A DNA stretch of 64,000 nucleotides, taken from assembly GCF_963966145.1 (NCBI RefSeq), contig NC_091050.1:3906001-3970000 (forward strand), given 5' to 3'. Positions within the stretch are counted from its first letter, which is position 1, and each line of letters starts with the position of its first letter. Shown here one piece after another: positions 10,588 through 22,070 of this stretch. Both the position numbers and the translations under genes were made by a program. Source of the stretch: Tenebrio molitor. Taxonomy: Eukaryota > Arthropoda > Insecta > Coleoptera > Tenebrionidae. The notes beneath the pieces are model-generated. The model was not told where the DNA came from. It saw nothing but the letters and a program-made list of their open reading frames with translations, and searched no databases.

Positions 10588-13500
10588 ATGCAACGTTGGT
10601 TTTTCCTTGAAGACCCCAGTAACGCCATTTTACGTGTTGGCAAAGGGGATGAGTTGCAATTGACTACGGGTAAGAGTACTTCCAAGTATCCTCCTAGAAA
10701 GTGGTTGTTTCGTACCCGAGTATTCGACCTAAAAAAAGATGAAGTAGTGTGTGTCATCGGAAATGTGCCAGAGTTGGGTTCTTGGCAACCTGAAAAATGT
10801 ATCGCTCTCGATCAAGAAGATGAAACGGATATTTGGTCTAAGACCGTCATGATTCCCGATAAAGTGAATGTTCAGTACCGTTATTGTGTCTGCGTTATTA
10901 TCGAAAGTGGTCTGCAAGTCATAGTTCGCAGTTGGGAAGCCTACGTCAAACCAAGACTTATTCAAGCTTTAGATAAATCACCTGAAGCATCGGACGAATC
11001 CGAAAATTACGGAGAGTACGATAACATTGAAAGGATAGATAGAGGATGGCTTAACAAAGAGACGATAATACAGTTGAAGTTATGCAATAACCCCTTGACC
11101 TTGTGGCGGCCTAAATATGCCAATCGAGCAGTTTTCATTAAAGTGACCCCAGTGGGGTTGCTTCGTCACAATACGGGTATTCCTAAAACCATGTCTGAAG
11201 CATTGGAGGAGTCCTTGAGCGCAGACACTCAGGATTCATTTGAAAACCCGAAACATGCCCTATCTGAAGTCGCGACTTTAATTGGGGAAGATTCAACTTT
11301 CCACCCCCAACCCCAATTTGGAGAAGAGTATCGAGAAAACGACATGCTGATTTTTCAGTCCACCGTATTGTTCCCCACGAACGTTGCTTTTTTGATAGAT
11401 TTATACATTTATAGTTCTCGACATGGCGATGGTGAACCTCCCCATCATGCAGGATTCAGTTATTTGCTACCTACAGTTCTCCAATCATCAGAGGGGAGTG
11501 TCGTTTTACCTGTGACAAGTACCAAACATCGACCTTTAGGTCAGATTCGAATTGATTATATTGTGATTAGACCGATGCCTAATTTCAAATGCGATATGAG
11601 TGTATCTTACACTAGACATTGGAAAAAGACAAGAGCTGGGTTGGATGTTGGTCACAGAGGATCCGGTTCCAGCTTTAAAACACAAAATTGCGCTGAAGTT
11701 AGAGAAAATACGGTTGCCAGTTTGAAAAACGCCATTGATCATGGAGCTGATTTTGTTGAATTTGATGTACAATTAAGCAAAGATCTTGTGCCTATTGTGT
11801 ATCACGATTTCCACGTTTGTATTTCGATGAAAAAAAAGAAGCATCTGGATGAAAACGACATGTTGGAGCTGCCGGTGAAGGAATTGACTCTGGATCAATT
11901 GCAGTTACTAAAGGTAAGTTTTTACTTGACCACAAATGTAGCTCATTTGGTTTAAGCGAATTCATAATTTCGTTGTGAATTTGCTTCAAATTAACCTTTG
12001 TGGTCTAGAAAACTGATTATTTCAATAATTATACAGTTAAAATCCTTTCTTACGTACACGTGATGTAAGCTTATAATGATTGTCGCCACAGCAAAACATA
12101 ATGCAACTACATACACAATCTGGCCTGACAATCATCCTTAGCGAATCGAGTGTTTACAGCCATCCGGGCTTAACATCTGATTTTGTCAGTTCCGCGTATC
12201 GTTCCTTCTATTTTAGCGAAACACTTAACAAGTTTATCCACCCGATAACCTTACAGACGATCAATTTTGTTAGATGGTCAGGCGATCGGATGGGCAGCAA
12301 TCGTGACATCAGATGACAAAATTTTGTCATATGGTGCACCTACACATAGCCTGATTTTACGTTTATCTGACCAAATCAGATCGTCTGTAAGGGCCCTAAT
12401 ACTTAGTAATCATGAATGATTTCATTTTTGTTCCATTCTATTGTGAATTAGCTTAAAAGCTTATCGAGGGATCAAGAAGTAATCGAGTTACTCGTAGATT
12501 GGAGATAAAACTCCATGTCTTCTCCGATTGATCCGATTAATTATGGCATCTAAAGTATTGCCATTTTATGGAATCAAATGTATAGTATGCAAAATACTCA
12601 AATGCAGTTATGTATTAGTAAATTAAAACATGAGTTTTATAAAACTTAATATTAAGACACGAGTCAGATTTGCGGCAGGCAGGTGTGCCTGCCAGTTTTA
12701 TAGAACGGGTTTTTTGTGCTATTTTTTCTAATTTGCATATTAGAGACATGTTTTTTACAAATAAAATCAATTTTGGTAATTTAGGGAATTTTGTGACAGT
12801 TGGTGACACAAATTGTCATTTTTCGCAAGTGAAACTGCAATTAAAGGTGAATTGTCCAGAAATATGGCAAATAACAGAGAATACTACAGGGTGAGCAACA
12901 ATAACTGTTACAGTTGGCAAAAAAAAAATTTACATAAAATTTTCAAAACTGAATTGTACCTATTTCGGTTTGTTTTATTGACAATATTGACACCTGGTAT
13001 ACATTTCAAATTTAAACGTCTTGGTTTTTGTAAGCTTTTATTAATAAAATGGTTTTCTCGTTGGAACATGACATAAAAGTCACCAAAAATCACCAGAATT
13101 TATTGCCAACTCAATCAGTACTTGTTGCTCACACGGTACAATCAATTTGTTGTCGGCAATGTGTGTTACCAACTGAAAAAAGTTTCTAGATTTCGGATGT
13201 GTTAATGTTAATTTGTAAAAACAGCAAATTAGAAAAACAAATATTACACGGCTAGATGTCGGAAGTCCATACATAATCGGGCGTATTCTGTAACTGCTCC
13301 GATAAATGATAAAGGCAGTTAAATTAAGTTGTCATAGCAATGACCAGTCAGGGCTTGAAATTTTAAAAGACGCTAAAATTTTAACGCCCCTTTAAAAATT
13401 ACAGAATACGCCCCTATAACGCATAAAACTAACATAAATTTGGATTTACTAAATACCTATAATAGGTACAAGTCTTATAATTTTGAATTTGGTACTTAAA

Positions 13501-16500
13501 GATTCAGACGTTGGAAATGTTCATTGGAATGTGTGTTAATTGTAAATCGTAACGTATGATTGACAAGGTACGAGCTGTGTCGAATGTAAGTTAACGAATG
13601 CAACCGTCAAATTGGAAAATCATTTAGTCTCAGCTTACTGTTTAAATATTAGGTCAGGGTCAGTTAATTGTTATTGGTAGTTAATGTTTTGCCGTTGAAA
13701 TCGGAGTGAATGTAAGTGGTTGAAAGAGAATAGAGGGATGAGTGTAAAAGAAAGAATGAAAGTGCATGTGATAGGTAGTCGGGAGAGTCGGAGAGACTCA
13801 CAGGAACTTATACAGAGTGAGTCAAGTTTTACCGCTCGCACGATAAAACCTTATTACAAAATTGGTAAAAATTACGAAACGTTAGGGTTGCATTCCTTGA
13901 TATAAAATGTGTGCAATTAATTAATTTTCCTGTATCACTTCATTCAGAGCCATAACATTTCAAAAATCGTTTTTGCGCAAAAAAAAAATTTTTTTCGTGT
14001 ACGCTCATAATTCACAATTCATTCAAAGAACACATTTATGAAATTTGCATCAAAAGAAAATTATTTGTTTTTAATTTTAACACTTACAGCGAAAAATGAC
14101 CAAAATTTACAACCACAGTGTCATAAATAAATACCTCATTGTTGGTAAACAGCCAACAAACATCTGTTGAGCACTTTTCTAGTACACACATATAATTTTT
14201 AAGTCCCATAAATAACCCATTTCAACCTCTTTTGTGGAAGTGATCGCCCAATTTAATAATAAATCATAGCTAAATTTTACGCTTTAATATCAAATTCCAT
14301 TGATTCCAACAACCGGTTATGTTTTCATGATTTCAATGTCACCAAATTTTTCCTAAATGTTTGAAAGGACTCTCAGTGAAAAATTATGTAAATTAATGTA
14401 GCCGTTATTGAATGAAAACGAAATATTTACCCGTTCCATTAAAAAAAAAAACTAAATTTTTACAGAGTGTTCTACAGTGATACCTACTTACACAATCATT
14501 CCTGAATTTTATGACAATTTTAAATCGATTAGAAGTGGGTGTTTTCACTTGACTCACCCTGTACAGTTACCTCGGGTACAAAAGTACTCGTATACACGTA
14601 AAGATGCGCCGGGAACGAATTTTAGTTATGTTTATGTCGTTACGGTTCGAACTATGTATGTACTTATTAAATATTCATTGATAATTTTACGGGCGCAAAC
14701 CGCCATTCTATTTTTCATGTCACGCTACTGGTATGGTTTTTCGCGCAGTGTCTTGATTCCCCTCATAGTTTCGCACCCGACACAACTAGAGGACTGATGC
14801 CTAGATGCTAGATGAACTGATGGTCAGTCATAAAGGATCTCCCACACCAACGCGGAAATTCGCGTCGTTCGCGAATATTCGCGCCGCTAAAAAATTTGCA
14901 TCATATTGTTTACACGATAACATATCTGCACGTTCAGACTGGCACGAATTTTTCAACGGAAACACTTATTGAAATTATACGAAATTATCTATATATTAAT
15001 ACGTGAAGGAAAATCTTTGTACCCCTTTTTAAGCAAATTGCGGGCACGGAGGAGTGTGAGATTTGGCATAGTTAAAGTTTATGTGGAGAAGGAGTGCAGA
15101 AAGATAAAATGTATGTATAATATACAGGCGTCCCCAAAAAAAGAGACAAATCCATAGCTCCCTTCTTTATCGGAGGATTTTAATTATCTATACACCAAAT
15201 TAAATGGTTGTGAATAAGCTAAAAAATGGCGTACTAAATTCACTTAAAACCCAAAGTGCTTCAAGGTTAAACTGTGAAAATATTTTTTTCAAATACGGAC
15301 ACATACCTACTTTTTTTTAGTAATTCTGTTTTTGTTTCAATAAAAAATATAGGTATCAAAAATACGAAACATGTTATTTATTGCTTTTAAATATGGCATA
15401 GCCAAACTATGCCTCATTTTTCCTATCGTTCGTATTTTTCACATATCTCGAAAATTAGTGCATAATGAAATGAGGTATGTAAACGCTTGCAGCTGACGTA
15501 ATAGAACAAAATTCAAAAAAACTATATGCGATAATTATAGAGGTGTACTTTTTGATAAAAAAAAATCTCAGTAACGGTCAAACTTAAAATTTAAGGGCGA
15601 CCTCTAGTCCTATATTATACGACGTGTCACACGAACATTACAAAAATATTAGGAAAAAGGACAACATTTTGGACTGAAATAGGATAAGAATGTGGGGAAA
15701 ATGTGCAAACAACAAAAGTGGTTCTTTTTCATCCGACGATGAATACAATTTCTCTTTTATTAAATGTTGATGATATTGTTCGTAAAGCACTCTGACTGAA
15801 AATCTGACGAAATCTTGTGCGATTTATTTCCCTACGGTATAAACTATCCGGATTCGGCCGCGAATTTTCCGTCGCGGATTCGCAGCGAAAGTTTCGCGTC
15901 GGTGTGGGGATCCTAAATACACTAACCCATCTATCATCTAAATGTTTCGCGCCGACACATCGAGATAACTAAATATACGGTATGCATTATTACAGCGACG
16001 TAACTTACCAAAAATCTTTATAAAAGAGCAGAATGAAAATATCGTTCTGCATTCAACATTATAATTTTATAGTGTTTTGTATACAGGTGATCTTGAAAGT
16101 TGTGCAGATATTTTAACCTCTGATAGAAACCCCACAAAAGGTACCAACGTTTTTTGTTCTCATTTAATTCAAAATGAAGTCACTTTGACAAGAACCTCAA
16201 TCGTAATGCAATTTAAATCACAAATGGCTTTCACCAATCTGGAGAAAACCGATGTGGTTTTGATCTATGACGAAGCCTGTGGACATTCAGAGCTAGCACG
16301 GCAAATCTACGGTGAAAGGTTTCTTCAAAAGATACTTCCCAATGCACGAACGAAGACTATAGTTTATACATAAGTGATCCATATTTATTTGATCTTTCTT
16401 GAACAAATCAAAAGGATTTTTTTTCTTTTTTTCTGGTACAATCGGATAATTGAGACGGCTGATTAATGACCCTACCCCAATATGTTCCAATTAATTAAAT

Positions 16501-19500
16501 ATACGTTAAACTGCCTTTTTACGCTTATTAAGTGTTACTCAATTTCTTGATTTAAACAACAAAAAACTAAATATTCATTATACTTCAATGAAAATGCCCG
16601 CCATCTGTTCGCGTTTACTTTCAGCAGGGATCAAAGTTTATAATGGACATGTGGGAATGAATTTGACGCCAAGTTCAAGTTTCAACGGTAGTATAATTTC
16701 TGTTATTATTCGCCAGGTAAATGGCATTTTATCCAAGAAATTTGTTGCCTACTATAGGAAAAATGTATTCTAACAAAATATGCAATTACGATGATGTAAG
16801 TCTTGCTATGCATTTTATGTTGTTTGTGTCTTTGTTCTGTGAGTTTTTTTTTACAATTCCACAGTTGAAACATTCTTAGAACGAATTTACGTAGATGGAT
16901 AATTAGACTGATACTATGTATTTATTTTCCAACGATTGTTTGAGGACCATTCGGGAATATGTATACTCGTTCAACTAGTTTTACGTTAGAAACATTTTCG
17001 GATAATGTCCCTAGGTATCATAAATACGTAAATACCTCCCTCATAGTCAGATTACATTCATTTTGGCACCACATATTAGAAAAAATATTTCTATTGGTAC
17101 ATTTGTACCAATAATAATGTGCGTCAAATTATTTTTCTTTGTACATATAAAATCGTATCACCCAAAAACAAATTGTTCCTGAAAATTGACCAATTCGGTA
17201 ACAAAGTGCTTTTTCAAACTGAATTTTTGACTGTTCGATAAATACTTACTTTTGTGCACAAGTGTGTTTAAACTTTTAGTAAAATAGTTGCAGCAGAAAC
17301 GTTCAAGCGCTGACCTCATATTTTGAAGCTGGAATAAGGTATAATAAAATGTTAATGTCCTTGAAACACAATGTTGAATAGAACATGAGCGATTGTTATC
17401 TTGTTGACGTTAGCAGTGATAATTGTCTAATGTTTTTAGTAGGTTGACATACATATTTATTAATGAAATTTTTTTTGGAAAAATTAAAAATTTAACACTT
17501 GAATACACATCGTATATTTATCACGAGTCTTATCTTAACCTATTTCGTCTTTAGTCGTTGTGTAGTACCTAATTTAAAGTTCTTGGTATCCTTGTATGTT
17601 TTCATGACGCCAAATTTTTCCTAAATGTTTAAAAGTACATACTCGTACTCTCAGTGAAAAATTATGTAAATTAATCTACCGGTCATTGAATTAAAACGAA
17701 ATATTTACCTGTTTCATAAAAAAAATTGAAATGTATACAGAATGTTCTACAGAGATACACAATCATTCCTGAATTTTTTGAGAATTTTAAATCTATTAGA
17801 AGTGGGTGTTTTTGTTCGGGCGGTAAAATTTGACTCACCCAGTACCACGCGCGCCTATCTAAAATGAATTATGAAATGACATAACTTTAGATGCCATAAT
17901 TAAGAATATCGATTGGAAAAGATATACGGATTCATCCTCAAGTTTGACTCGATTACAAATTTTCTTGATCCTTCAAATTGAAAGATATTATTTAAACATT
18001 GGAACATTAAAAGTTACAAATGTATCGAAAATAACTGAACATTTTTCCCCAAATCTCCACTGTTAGTAGAAGAAGGTTATTTTGAGGTCTTTGTATTTGG
18101 CATGTCGTGTAACGCGGGCTTGAAAGTTAGCATGCGCTTTTGCCAATGCCAGTTTACGTAACGTTCGCTTGGCTCACAAAAACAATACCTTACGATAAAT
18201 ATAAACCAGCATTATAGGGATTTTTTAGGAAACCTGAAATAAATTAACCATTAAATAACGAAACAATGTGTGGGAGCGTGCATACTATTGCTAAAAAAAA
18301 TATTTCTGATACATATGCTATCCGAAATGTAACGATCTCAAAATCTTCCACTTCACTGAGTTTATATCACGATCGGCAACGATTCCGGCGATTGATCATA
18401 ATTCATAACAATATAATTTTCAGTTTTTAAAATCAAACGCTTCATATAATTTAAAAAAAACATACATACATTTTTTTATTTGGATAATAATTTATTAACG
18501 CAATTGTTATGTGTAGGTATACCATTTGAGTGAGGGAAAGACAAAAAATCCCCGTTTTTTCGATGATGATCTCGAAGATCACCAACCCTTCCCGACGCTG
18601 CAACATATACTTGAAGTACTGAATCCTCACGTTGGATTTAATATTGAAATTAAGTGGACAATGCAACTGTTGGATGGATCGTTTGAATTACATCATCCGA
18701 AGGACATTAATCTGTACCTAGATACCATCTTAGAAGTTGTTTTGCGTTATGGAGGACAAAGAAGAATAGTTTTTTCGTGTTTTAATCCAGATATTTGTTC
18801 AGTGATCAGAATGAAACAAAATAAATATCCTGTTATGTTCTTGACGATAGGCGAAAGTAAAATTTACCCTCAATACAGAGATCCCAGGTGCTGGTCCATT
18901 CCGGCAGCGGTGAAATATGCTAATATGATTGAAATGTTGGGACTTAGCGTTCATACCGAAGATCTCATGAGGGATCCATCATTGGTAAGTTCATATAATG
19001 CGTTTTACGTAACATTAGAAGATAATATTAATCTTACATAAACAAAATTGTAACTTACATAATGTCACAATGTAATACTACTTCTGAAAGAGAAATTGTC
19101 ATCAGTGTATTGTACTCGTATTAGTTTTTTTCTTAAATATATAACAACCCGATAAGCATTTTTGTTTAATTGGTATTGTTTTCTGTACTCAAAATAATCT
19201 TTAAGTAATTGTTTGATCAATATATTGTATAATAGATGATGTTGTGCGTAAAATATCATATTATTTGTTTAAATTTATATTTTTAAAATAGAATTGTGTA
19301 TGTGAAGTTAGATTTCGAAATCCAGTAAAAAGCATTTTGTTAAAATACCTATTTGAATATGTCTCATGATTAAGCAATTACAAAAAGTGGTTTCATTTTA
19401 GACTGAGATTGTTAGAATTATGATTTTGTTAATATTTCTATTAGAAAGACGCGTAACACATTTGCAAATAACGTCACAAGTTCGTATTAAAAAAAATTCT

Positions 19501-21618
19501 CAGAGGTAACCCAAAAAATATATGTATTCACTCTTGTGTTGAGTTTCGAAAATAAATGTTTCGTGACTTTTTTTTTTATTGGTTTGTCGATTTGAACTAT
19601 TTGGGACAGTGCATTTGAGAATCTTGGATAATGCTCTTGTAGTCATTATTTTTTATTTTATTTTTTCCAGACTACGATTTAATTTTAACGGACATTCTCA
19701 TTTTATTACATTCTGTTAAGACAATAGTCCCGTAAAAAGAATAAGATCGTTTTTACAATATACGTTTACACATAATAGTATAGAATAATGTATTTTTACA
19801 TCTGAGACAAATAAATATAAAATTATTAATTTGTAAGTTTTATACTTCCAATGCCTGTTGAAGGATTTCGTCTTCTAACTTTACATTTTGGAAATTGGTG
19901 CAAATTTTTAATAGCGTTTTGGATAATTTATTAATTTTCAAATTTCAATTTTCAAAGTTTAAAAATTTAGAAACATTGCAAAAATACATTGAATGTAATG
20001 TTAGTTTGTTTTCATTAGGAATTTGTGTTAAAAATTAGCATATTTACGAGTAGAAGTGGTATTCTGTTGTTGAAAACTGTATAACAAAATTTTGTTAACT
20101 AAGGTTGTCATATATGTTTAGTGTCAAAATGCGTTTACTTAATATAGACAGTGCAATTGAAATTTTGTTGCCGTGTCTTATTTAATTATTGGTTTTAAAG
20201 CAATAACAAAATATTAATTGCATTAACGTCACTAAAAATTGCATGTATTTTTGTGATTTCTTTTTTTATTTCATTGCTAATAATTGATATAATTTCCTAA
20301 ATTACTCTAGGTACTGCATGCTGAATATGAACCAAATTTATGTATCCGCCAGTTTGTTCCTTTAAGAATGATTTAGGTCAGGTACTTACATATACGTTTT
20401 TTGGTGTTTTATATCTTAGTAATGTCACCAACCTGTCCTACTTTGTTCTGGAAGGTTTACAAAAGAGCTGGATTTCTGTTGATAGCATATAACGAATCAA
20501 ACATGACTCGTTCATTAACGTTTGTAATTGAATATATGACTGAAACAAAATTCGAAAACCCGTGTTCGAATATAGAATTTATTTTAAATATACTCTGTAA
20601 AGATAAAACAACTGTGAATGTGAAGGTACAACTGTGAATAATTGGAGGAATATATTTTTTAGATATGCCGATAAACGGTTTATGAAGAACCTGATGCACT
20701 CATAATAATAAATAGAAGGAGACTAATGTGAAGTCGTAAACAAGAACCACGAAGAAAACAAAGAATAGGGAATTAATTTTGTAAGTATCGGGAACGAATT
20801 AATGACTTAAGAAAAATGCTCAAGTAACATTCGAAGTTTGAAAGACACTTATAGATAACATAGAGACAAAACTTATGATGAGGTATTACAAGACAGCTGT
20901 TTGAAATAGGAAACATGAAACTATCTAAACTGGAGAGAAGATATTTATAAGATCAAATGAAAATAGATAATGGATCAATATTACTTATGAGCATTAAAAA
21001 ATAATGCAAGAGTTAGTTAAACAAACAAGTGAGGAAAGAAAGATTTATTTTCGTATATTTCCGTACTTTAGTGTGTGAAGAATGCAATAGATGGACTACA
21101 CTGTATGAGGACTCGTTAAAAACTAATTTCATTCCATATTTATAAAAGATGATACTCTTAGCTCTATTAATCATTAATTGTAGCAATGTTAATGTTTTTT
21201 CTTCATTGTTAAAATAAGGATGCTGATTTGGTTTTTCTTACAGGTTCAAGAAGTGAAGCGAGCAGGTTTGACTGTGTTTTGTTGGGGAGATCAGAATGCT
21301 GACCCGTCGACAATAAAGTTTCTGAAAGAGTTGGGTTTACACGGGGTCATCTATGACAAAATATATCAGTTCTCGAGTAAAGAAGTAAAAGAAAGTATTT
21401 TCTTGGTCGAAGCTCGCGAATCGCAAAAAGATCTTATCAGACTGGCGGCCGCCACAGCTGAAGCTGCTTCTGCGAGTCCTCCCGTTTCCATAATTAAAGA
21501 ACAAGTGCTGGATATAGAAAAAGCTAGGCAACATGTTGAAGATACTGTATCAACTGCTACTTCATTAGAAAGTTTAGATAGTCATGTGTCAGATTATGAT
21601 AGGAATGGTACAGTTTAG
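10588..21618 (+). CDS. GPCPD1: Glycerophosphocholine phosphodiesterase GPCPD1, three coding exons
   Basis: Coding exons are 10588-11913, 18517-18984 and 21244-21618; all junctions are phase 0 with GTAAGT donors and AG acceptors, giving 722 aa. An in-frame TAA at 10570 lies upstream of the chosen ATG. A CBM20 starch-binding domain occupies about residues 38-150 (GNVPELGSW at 58-66). The GDPD catalytic domain runs from about 351 to 640 and keeps the active-site signature GHRG (355-358, with H356 and R357), E391 and D393 in VEFDVQ, and H406 in VYHDF. Conserved segments GFNIEIKW and HTEDL in exon 2 and FCWGDQNADP in exon 3 match the vertebrate protein. The C-terminal 80 residues are low-complexity and Ser/Thr/Glu-rich. 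Known role: hydrolysis of glycerophosphocholine to glycerol-3-phosphate and choline in the cytosol. Introns are 6.6 and 2.3 kb. Confidence 0.95.
12249..12392. repeat. 144-bp MITE-like element, GPCPD1 intron 1
   Basis: Perfect 14-bp terminal inverted repeats, CCTTACAGACGATC at 12249-12262 and its complement at 12379-12392, enclose 116 bp without coding capacity. The flanks hint at a longer terminus of the GGGCCCTTACAG type common in insect non-autonomous DNA transposons; superfamily not assigned. Confidence 0.55.
13279..13413. repeat. 135-bp MITE-like element, GPCPD1 intron 1
   Basis: Perfect 15-bp terminal inverted repeats, GGGCGTATTCTGTAA at 13279-13293 and its complement at 13399-13413. 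The interior is short and non-coding. It is unrelated in sequence to the element at 12249-12392. Confidence 0.55.
13811..14563. mobile_element. 753-bp non-autonomous DNA transposon, GPCPD1 intron 1
   Basis: Ends carry 16-bp inverted repeats with one mismatch: TACAGAGTGAGTCAAG at 13811-13826 and the complement of TACAGGGTGAGTCAAG at 14548-14563. Starts with TACAGGGTG-type ends are frequent in insect DNA transposons. The interior is AT-rich with no ORF of recognisable function. The right third (14318-14563) is repeated at 17594-17844. Confidence 0.55.
14834..15914. mobile_element. 1.08-kb transposon with long CpG-rich terminal inverted repeats
   Basis: The left end AGGATCTCCCACACCAACGC and the right end (complement of AGGATCCCCACACCGACGCG) match with few differences and continue into GCG/CGC-rich arms of about 50 bp with internal self-complementarity. 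No transposase ORF is present, so it is non-autonomous. A separate fragment beginning near 15127 (GCGTCCCCAAAAAAAG...) is also found near 57.8 kb, which points to a nested insertion. No target-site duplication was settled. Confidence 0.55.
15127..15213 (+). repeat. Transposon-end fragment, also present near 57.8 kb
   Basis: About 85 bp from GCGTCCCCAAAAAAA to CTATACACCAAAT match 57790-57865 with a few indels. The ACAGG(C)GTCCC start resembles a transposon terminus. It lies inside the long-TIR element at 14834-15914. Confidence 0.45.
16079..16373 (+). mobile_element. 5' fragment of a DUF4817-type transposon
   Basis: The unit starts with a TACAGGTGATCTTGAAAG terminus-like sequence (from 16081) and leads into an ORF whose last 50 codons resemble the helix-turn-helix (DUF4817) N-terminus of insect transposon proteins: KTDVVLIYDEACGHSE and ARQIYGERF are the recognisable pieces. 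The frame ends with TAA at 16371-16373, so only the N-terminal domain remains and the transposase core is missing. It lies in GPCPD1 intron 1 and is almost certainly inactive. C-terminal fragments of a probably related protein lie at 25.9 and 30.8 kb. Confidence 0.55.
17594..17844. repeat. Second, truncated copy of the 14318-14563 repeat
   Basis: Direct copy of the right third of the element at 13811-14563, diverged by indels (for instance around 17626-17650 and 17817-17830). It ends with the same TGACTCACCC terminus at 17831-17840. No left terminus was found nearby, so this is a 5'-truncated copy. It lies in GPCPD1 intron 1. Confidence 0.55.
18985..21243. other. GPCPD1 intron 2, no feature seen
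   Basis: AT-rich 2.26-kb intron with a GTAAGT donor at 18985 and TTTCTTACAG before exon 3. Short ORFs at 19065-19259 and 20401-20699 have no family features. No clear inverted-repeat element was noticed. Confidence 0.6.
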
Positions 21619-22064
21619 TATAGAAAAAAAATAACATTCTTATACTAGACAACTTTTCACTTTCAAGTATTACCTCAGATGGGGGTGTTTAACAAATTAA
21701 ACGAATGTAGTAAACAATTTTCATTAAATAAGTTACTTTAAGGTTGTGATTATTTCTTTTAAATTGATTATAATAGCTTTTTAGAAACAGGGTCAATAAT
21801 AGCCGTGTCATATTTTGACATTTGCAACAAAATGGAATGTTTTTTTTTATCACTCTTTAACAAAATTAGCTTGTATTACTGTCAGGTTTTAGGCCACATA
21901 AATTTTTCACCATTGCAAAGTAGTATGTATATTGTGCAAGTGTGGAAAGGGATTCATTGCAAAACTGGTATTAAACTTGGATCACGAGGGACAGAGTTTT
22001 TCAATGGCCTTTTCGCACATATATTACATACAAGTTTTTTCTAACGTCACAATACTGCAACTAT

Positions 22065-22070
22065 AATAAA
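22065..22070 (+). terminator. Probable polyadenylation signal of GPCPD1
   Basis: AATAAA about 450 nt after the GPCPD1 stop codon. ATTAAA variants closer to the stop are possible alternatives. Confidence 0.35.
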
